A program made the translations under genes and the position numbers. Under the pieces are notes generated by a model, which saw nothing but the letters and a program-made list of their open reading frames with translations, ran no database searches and was not told the DNA's origin. From contig JBHGAV010000003.1 in the NCBI GenBank assembly GCA_041946685.1, forward strand, positions 53,859-117,858: a stretch of DNA of 64,000 nt. The letters are read 5' to 3'. Within the stretch, counting starts at the first letter, position 1; every line of letters begins with the position of its first letter. Below are positions 60,496 to 64,000 of the stretch, one piece after another. Source of the stretch: JBHGAV01 sp041946685. Lineage in GTDB: Bacteria > Acidobacteriota > Terriglobia > Bryobacterales > Bryobacteraceae.

Positions 60496-62316
60496 GTGAG
60501 GCTTCGTGCTGGGATGATCGCCAGGACACGAGCGAGGGCGATAGTAGGGTTGGCGGCGTTGTTCCTTGTGTGTTCCGCGGCAGCCGCTCCCTCCGGAAAG
60601 CTGTCCGGCACCATCGTCGGGTACGTGACCAACTCCGTGGGCTCCCCGCAGATGGGCGCGTCGGTCCTCCTGTTCAATGGCCTCGATCGCCTCGTGGTCC
60701 GGGCTCTAACCGACGAATACGGCAGCTTCCTGTTCGACTCGCTGACGCCCGGCTCCTATTCCGTGCGCGTGACTCTGGCCAGTTTCCTCCCAGCTCTCAA
60801 GAGGAACATCGTAGTCCAGCCGGGCACGCGCAGCCTCCTGAGCATCAATCTCGCCACCGTGCTGAGTTCCATCGAGCTGGTATACTCGGCGACCGGGAGC
60901 GGCTCGGTCATGAGCGACGACTGGAAATGGGTGTTGCGCAGCTCCAGCTCCACGCGTCCGGTCTTGCGCTACAGCCCGCGGATCACCATCGCCGAGCCGG
61001 GCGGCCGCCGTTCCTCCGCCGAGAGCCTCTTCTCGGACACACGCGGGATTGTGAAGTTCTCCGCAGGCGACCAAGGCAACGTCTCCCAACTTGGCAACGA
61101 GCCCGACCTCGGAACGGCCTTCGCCCTGGCGACCTCCGTGTTCGGGAACAACCAGATCCACGTCAGCGGCAACTTTGGCTATTCCTCCGCGACGGGGATT
61201 CCGGCCGCCGGGTTCAGGACCAGTTACAGCCGGGGCTCCCAGGGCCATTCCTCAGCGCAGGTGAATCTGACCATGCGGCAGTTGTACCTGCCTTCAAGAG
61301 TCGGAGCCGGCCTGATTTCAGGCCAGCAGGGAGGCGCGCCGGCATTGCGAACCATGTCGGTGGGCGTTCTGGACCGGAGGCAGATCGCCGACGGCCTTAA
61401 GCTCGAATACGGCTTCACCTTGGAGTCGGTGACCTTCCTGAATACGCTGAACTACTTCAGCCCCTACGGCCGCCTCAGCTACGACTTAGGGGAGCGCGGC
61501 GTTCTGGAGTTCGCCTTCAACTCCGGCCTTCCGCCAGCCGAGTTCTTTGCGTCCCAGAAGGACGGCACCGGTGATTTGCAGCAGGACTTGGCGGCCCTCT
61601 CCCTCTTCCCGCGCGTATCGTTGAGAAACGGCCGCGCACGGGTACAGCGAGCCGAGAACTTCGAGCTGGCGTACCACACGACCATCGGCTCGCGAACCTA
61701 TGCGGTCGCCGCGTACCGCGAGTCGATGACCAACGCCGCTCTCACCATGGTTGCCGGGCCGGGCGTGGTTCCGGCTGCCGACTTGCTGCCGGATCTGCTG
61801 TCCAACAGCTCGGTGTTCAATGTAGGCGACTACTCCAGCGCGGGCTATATGGCCTCGGTCACGCAGGCGTTCGGTGAACGGATGGCCCTGACCCTTGCCG
61901 GGGGAAGCGGCAGCGCCCTGATACCGGCCCGATCCGACTTGCAGGCTGCGAGCGGGGACGAGTTGCGGCGTCTCCTGCAACATGGCCAGCGTCGCTGGGT
62001 TTCGCTGAGGTACTCCGCCACGGTCCCGGTCACGCGCACGCTATTTACGACGAGCTACCGCTGGGCGGACGGCAGGTCGCTGACGGCCCCGCATCTGTAT
62101 CTCACCCAGCCCTTGCGCACGGACATCGGCTGGAACGTCCACGTGCGCCAGCCGGTGCCCGTCGTCTCCGCGGTTCGAGGGCGGCTGGAGATCACCGCCG
62201 ACCTGCGCAATTTGTTGGCTCAGGGCTATCTTCCCTTGTCGACGTCCGGCAGCCGGCGTGCCCTGCTCTTGCACACCCCGCGCAGCGTGCGCGGCGGCTT
62301 CAATTTCATCTTCTAG
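60496..62316 (+). CDS. Outer-membrane-type protein with carboxypeptidase-regulatory-like N-terminal domain
   Basis: Up to 606 residues; a GTG at 60496 or an ATG at 60514 may be the start. A signal peptide is visible (AIVGLAALFLVCSAAAA). Residues 35-130 form a CarboxypepD_reg/SpaA-like beta domain: GTIVGYVTNSVGSPQMGASV, TDEYGSFLFDSLTPGSYSVR and VQPGTRSLLSINLA. The rest has alternating aromatic and polar strands and ends in GGFNFIF, as expected of an outer-membrane beta-barrel. No TonB plug domain is evident. It may work with the GWxTD protein encoded directly upstream. Confidence 0.72.
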   Translation: MRLRAGMIARTRARAIVGLAALFLVCSAAAAPSGKLSGTIVGYVTNSVGSPQMGASVLLFNGLDRLVVRALTDEYGSFLFDSLTPGSYSVRVTLASFLPALKRNIVVQPGTRSLLSINLATVLSSIELVYSATGSGSVMSDDWKWVLRSSSSTRPVLRYSPRITIAEPGGRRSSAESLFSDTRGIVKFSAGDQGNVSQLGNEPDLGTAFALATSVFGNNQIHVSGNFGYSSATGIPAAGFRTSYSRGSQGHSSAQVNLTMRQLYLPSRVGAGLISGQQGGAPALRTMSVGVLDRRQIADGLKLEYGFTLESVTFLNTLNYFSPYGRLSYDLGERGVLEFAFNSGLPPAEFFASQKDGTGDLQQDLAALSLFPRVSLRNGRARVQRAENFELAYHTTIGSRTYAVAAYRESMTNAALTMVAGPGVVPAADLLPDLLSNSSVFNVGDYSSAGYMASVTQAFGERMALTLAGGSGSALIPARSDLQAASGDELRRLLQHGQRRWVSLRYSATVPVTRTLFTTSYRWADGRSLTAPHLYLTQPLRTDIGWNVHVRQPVPVVSAVRGRLEITADLRNLLAQGYLPLSTSGSRRALLLHTPRSVRGGFNFIF

Positions 62317-62590
62317 CGGGAGCGTTCACACCTCGAGCGAAGAAATTTCCTGTGTCTTTTCTTCGGGTTGAATCCTTGCGCCCCGTTCAGCCCCCGATGC
62401 GTGCTGTATGTTGGGAACGTAAGAGGGAGTTCGGTCCAGCGTTCGGCCCTGCCTAATCGAGACCTGCAATCCTCCCCAACACCCCGCCCGCTCCATGTAG
62501 GGAGCGTACTGCACTCGCCGGATTCCCTCAGATTGTGGCCCGCCGCTCGTGGCTCGTGGGAAAGCAGCCCCACCGGCCACGAGCTGCGAG
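62317..62590. other. Gene-free stretch downstream of the barrel-like gene
   Basis: About 275 bp. Small ORFs exist on both strands but lack ribosome sites and familiar motifs. An inverted repeat lies at 62545-62584: GCTCGTGGC (62545-62553) and GCCACGAGC (62576-62584). It is just downstream of the small minus-strand gene and may end its transcript, though no T-run follows. Confidence 0.4.
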
Positions 62591-62722
62591 CTACTTCCGG
62601 GCGCCGCGCTGAGGGTTCTTCAGTTTCGATTGTCTGGCTTTTCTGGACTTGCGCTTGGGCTTGCTGATGTGAAACGTCCCGCTGCCCACGTACTCAGCCT
62701 TGTAGATCTTGTCCTCTGCCAA
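62591..62722 (-). CDS. Small highly basic protein of 43 residues, unknown
   Basis: A short reading frame on the minus strand from a TTG at 62722, with AAGGAG about nine bases upstream (and a second GGGAG closer in). The stop is a TAG at 62591-62593. The first 19 residues look structured (MAEDKIYKAEYVGSGTFHI). The tail is very rich in Lys and Arg (SKPKRKSRKARQSKLKNPQR), with a pattern like small ribosome- or nucleic-acid-associated proteins. It fills the gap before the divergent aldolase-like gene. The coding call rests on the ribosome site, composition and in-frame length only. Confidence 0.6.
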   Translation of the reverse strand: MAEDKIYKAEYVGSGTFHISKPKRKSRKARQSKLKNPQRGARK

Positions 62723-62851
62723 ATTCTCCCTCTCCTTCCGGGAACACCCCTGAAATTCCACATTCTAGCGCATCGCCCGCCCCACCCGCCTTGTTGTATC
62801 ATTGACTGCTAGTCCGTCGAGGACCCGCGACGAAAGGAGAGTTGCCTGGTT

Positions 62852-63778
62852 ATGAAGCGTGTTTTCGTGTGCGCCGTTGCCTGCGCCCTCATCGGCCTGA
62901 TTCTTCCCTCTCTGCTGGGAGCCCAACCGGGACGGGCCACCGCGTCCGGGAGGATATACAACACTGTGAAGCAGAAGCTTGCCGAGGGCAAACAGGTGAT
63001 CGGAGGGACCATCTACCTCTCCGATGTCAGCACCTACTGTGCCATGGCGAGTTCCGGCTTCGACTTCACATGGATCGAGATGCAGCACGGCACGATGACC
63101 TACAGCGATGCCGCCAAGATGATCTTCGCCTGCCGCGGGAATCCGGCCATCCCCTTTCTCCGCGTGCCGGACGCCACCGAGGGCGATATCCAGAAGGCCA
63201 CCGATGTCGGAGCGCTGGGCATTATCGTTCCCATGGTCGAGTCCGTGGAGAAGATTGAGAATGCGGTCAAGTTCGCCAAGTACCCGCCGCTCGGAAAGAG
63301 AAGCTCGGGCGGCAACCAGGCGGGCGCGATTTGGGGCAACGACTACCGCCAGACCGCCAACGACAACATCATGATCGTGGCGATGATCGAATCGCCAGCC
63401 GGCGTCGCAATCGCCGACAAGATCGCCGCCGTCCCCGGCGTCGATGTCGTGTTCGCCGCCAGCGGCGACCTCAGTTCTTTCTCAGGCCGAGCGCAGGGGG
63501 ATCCGCAGTACGAGGCTCTCGTCACCAAGATCAAGGAAGCTACACTCAAGGCGGGTAAGAAGGTCGGCGGGCCTCAATCCTGGACCAATCGTCCCGACTT
63601 CCATTTCTTCCAGGGCGGCGGAGAGGTTCAGTTCATTCGCTCCGGTGCCCAGATGTCGCTCGGCATCACTCCGGCCGGCCGCGACGGAGCGGGCGGCCGT
63701 GGTGGAACCGGCGTTCAGGGAGCCCCAGGTGGCGCCCGGCGCGGTGGCGGTCCCATCGGCGATCCAGATCCACACTAA
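62852..63778 (+). CDS. Exported HpcH/HpaI-type aldolase homologue
   Basis: A 308-residue protein. An N-terminal signal peptide (VFVCAVACALIGLILPSLLGA) is unusual, since HpaI-type pyruvate aldolases are cytoplasmic. Family positions can be followed: FDFTWIEMQHGTMTYSDA (catalytic His region), PFLRVPDATEGDIQKATDVG (Arg), GIIVPMVESVEKIENAVKF, MIMIESPAGV-like segment (metal-binding Glu) and VDVVFAASGDLSSFSG (metal-binding Asp). After residue 280 comes a Gly/Arg-rich low-complexity tail (GRDGAGGRGGTGVQGAPGGA). The role is unknown. Aldol cleavage of a periplasmic hydroxy-acid is possible. Confidence 0.82.
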   Translation: MKRVFVCAVACALIGLILPSLLGAQPGRATASGRIYNTVKQKLAEGKQVIGGTIYLSDVSTYCAMASSGFDFTWIEMQHGTMTYSDAAKMIFACRGNPAIPFLRVPDATEGDIQKATDVGALGIIVPMVESVEKIENAVKFAKYPPLGKRSSGGNQAGAIWGNDYRQTANDNIMIVAMIESPAGVAIADKIAAVPGVDVVFAASGDLSSFSGRAQGDPQYEALVTKIKEATLKAGKKVGGPQSWTNRPDFHFFQGGGEVQFIRSGAQMSLGITPAGRDGAGGRGGTGVQGAPGGARRGGGPIGDPDPH

Positions 63779-63783
63779 TGGTT

Positions 63784-63833
63784 TGCGCCAAGGGCGCACC
63801 CAGACCACCAGGCTGGCCCCAACAGGGCCAGCC
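63784..63833 (+). terminator. Two tandem hairpins after the aldolase-like gene
   Basis: TGCGCC/GGCGCA (63784-63789, 63793-63798) and GGCTGGCCC/GGGCCAGCC (63811-63819, 63825-63833, loop CAACA) are perfect stems that begin 6 bp after the stop codon. No T-run follows either, so they may protect the 3' end or assist factor-dependent termination. Confidence 0.45.
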
Positions 63834-64000
63834 CTCCAGGCTGTATGCATAAGCTGCGCACCATGTGGACCCTCGAGGAAATCCCAAAAAACGAAAATTT
63901 CCCTCTTGCATTCCGTAATTCCATATACTATTATTAGAAGTAAGCCGGGGAGGCAACTCCCACCAAAGCGAGACTAACCTCTAGTAAAAAAGACCCCTGA
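63834..64000. other. Unassigned window end
   Basis: About 165 bp. It is AT-richer than its surroundings around 63885-63940, which may be the promoter region of a gene beyond the window. No ORF can be assigned. Confidence 0.35.

Noticed and set aside
62313..62667. Several 80-100 codon ORFs on both strands
   Set aside because: They overlap each other without ribosome sites; the only frame there with good signals is the 43-residue one at 62591-62722.
63906..63934. Possible promoter TTGCAT-N17-TATTAT at the window end
   Set aside because: The -35 is poor and no downstream gene is visible to support it.
1..64000. tRNA, rRNA, CRISPR, transposase or integrase genes
   Set aside because: None found by reading; no cloverleaf arms, conserved rRNA blocks or transposase motifs were noticed. 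A tRNA/Rfam scan would be decisive.

Overview
The window is a high-GC, gene-dense bacterial chromosome segment. It most likely comes from an acidobacterium of the Bryobacter/Solibacter type. The pointers are three tandem FtsX/MacB-like permeases with the acidobacterial 'ADOP' N-terminal leader next to a PadR regulator, a 14-unit SBBP-repeat protein with a Solibacter-type C-terminal domain (TIGR03437-like), a GWxTD-domain protein, a PEP-CTERM protein and many Tat-exported oxidoreductases. The assignment is inferred from gene families. I saw no rRNA, tRNA, CRISPR array, insertion sequence or prophage.

Layout. 1-3.5 kb: 3' end of priA, a GNAT protein, and a peptidoglycan-recognition amidase gene coupled by ATGA to an actin-fold ATPase gene. 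3.6-9.5 kb (minus strand): aroE, a ThuA remnant, a two-subunit molybdenum hydroxylase and a membrane MutS-like ATPase. The Mo-hydroxylase accessory genes xdhC and mocA follow on the plus strand (9.6-11 kb). 11-18 kb: glycine-zipper protein, TonB, ABC-2 exporter, HDOD protein, a lipoprotein and a secreted protein. 18-25 kb: a secreted protein broken by an in-frame TAG, comM/yifB, an RsbU-type phosphatase, ppc and a beta-carbonic anhydrase. 25-31 kb: two coupled FMN alpha-hydroxyacid oxidase-like genes (the second lacks the catalytic His), mtgA, an aldo/keto reductase and a carboxylesterase. 31-36.5 kb: a tightly coupled cbb3 oxidase operon (ccoS-N-O-P-like, copper P-type ATPase, unknown membrane protein). 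36.5-44.5 kb: SBBP giant protein, TIGR03437-like protein, hypA-hypB and a PEP-CTERM protein. 44.5-49 kb: a sigma-54 response regulator and its histidine kinase, preceded by a near-consensus sigma-54 promoter. 49-58.7 kb: vapBC, padR, three ADOP permeases and a second vapBC. 58.7-64 kb: GWxTD protein, a carboxypeptidase-regulatory/barrel-like protein, a 43-residue basic protein on the minus strand, and a secreted HpcH/HpaI-type aldolase homologue.

How genes work together. Translational coupling (ATGA/GTGA/TTGA and the 8-bp ATGAGTGA junction) is pervasive and marks the operons. In the 49-58 kb island three promoters share one design: a sigma-70-like promoter (spacer 16-17 bp) with a perfect inverted repeat over the -10 region, transcription start or start codon. 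Both vapBC modules are predicted to be leaderless. The most unusual points are the TA-flanked PadR/ADOP island, the FMN oxidase/pseudo-oxidase pair, the actin-ATPase/amidase pair, the TAG-interrupted secreted gene, the small basic protein and the sigma-54 autoregulatory promoter.
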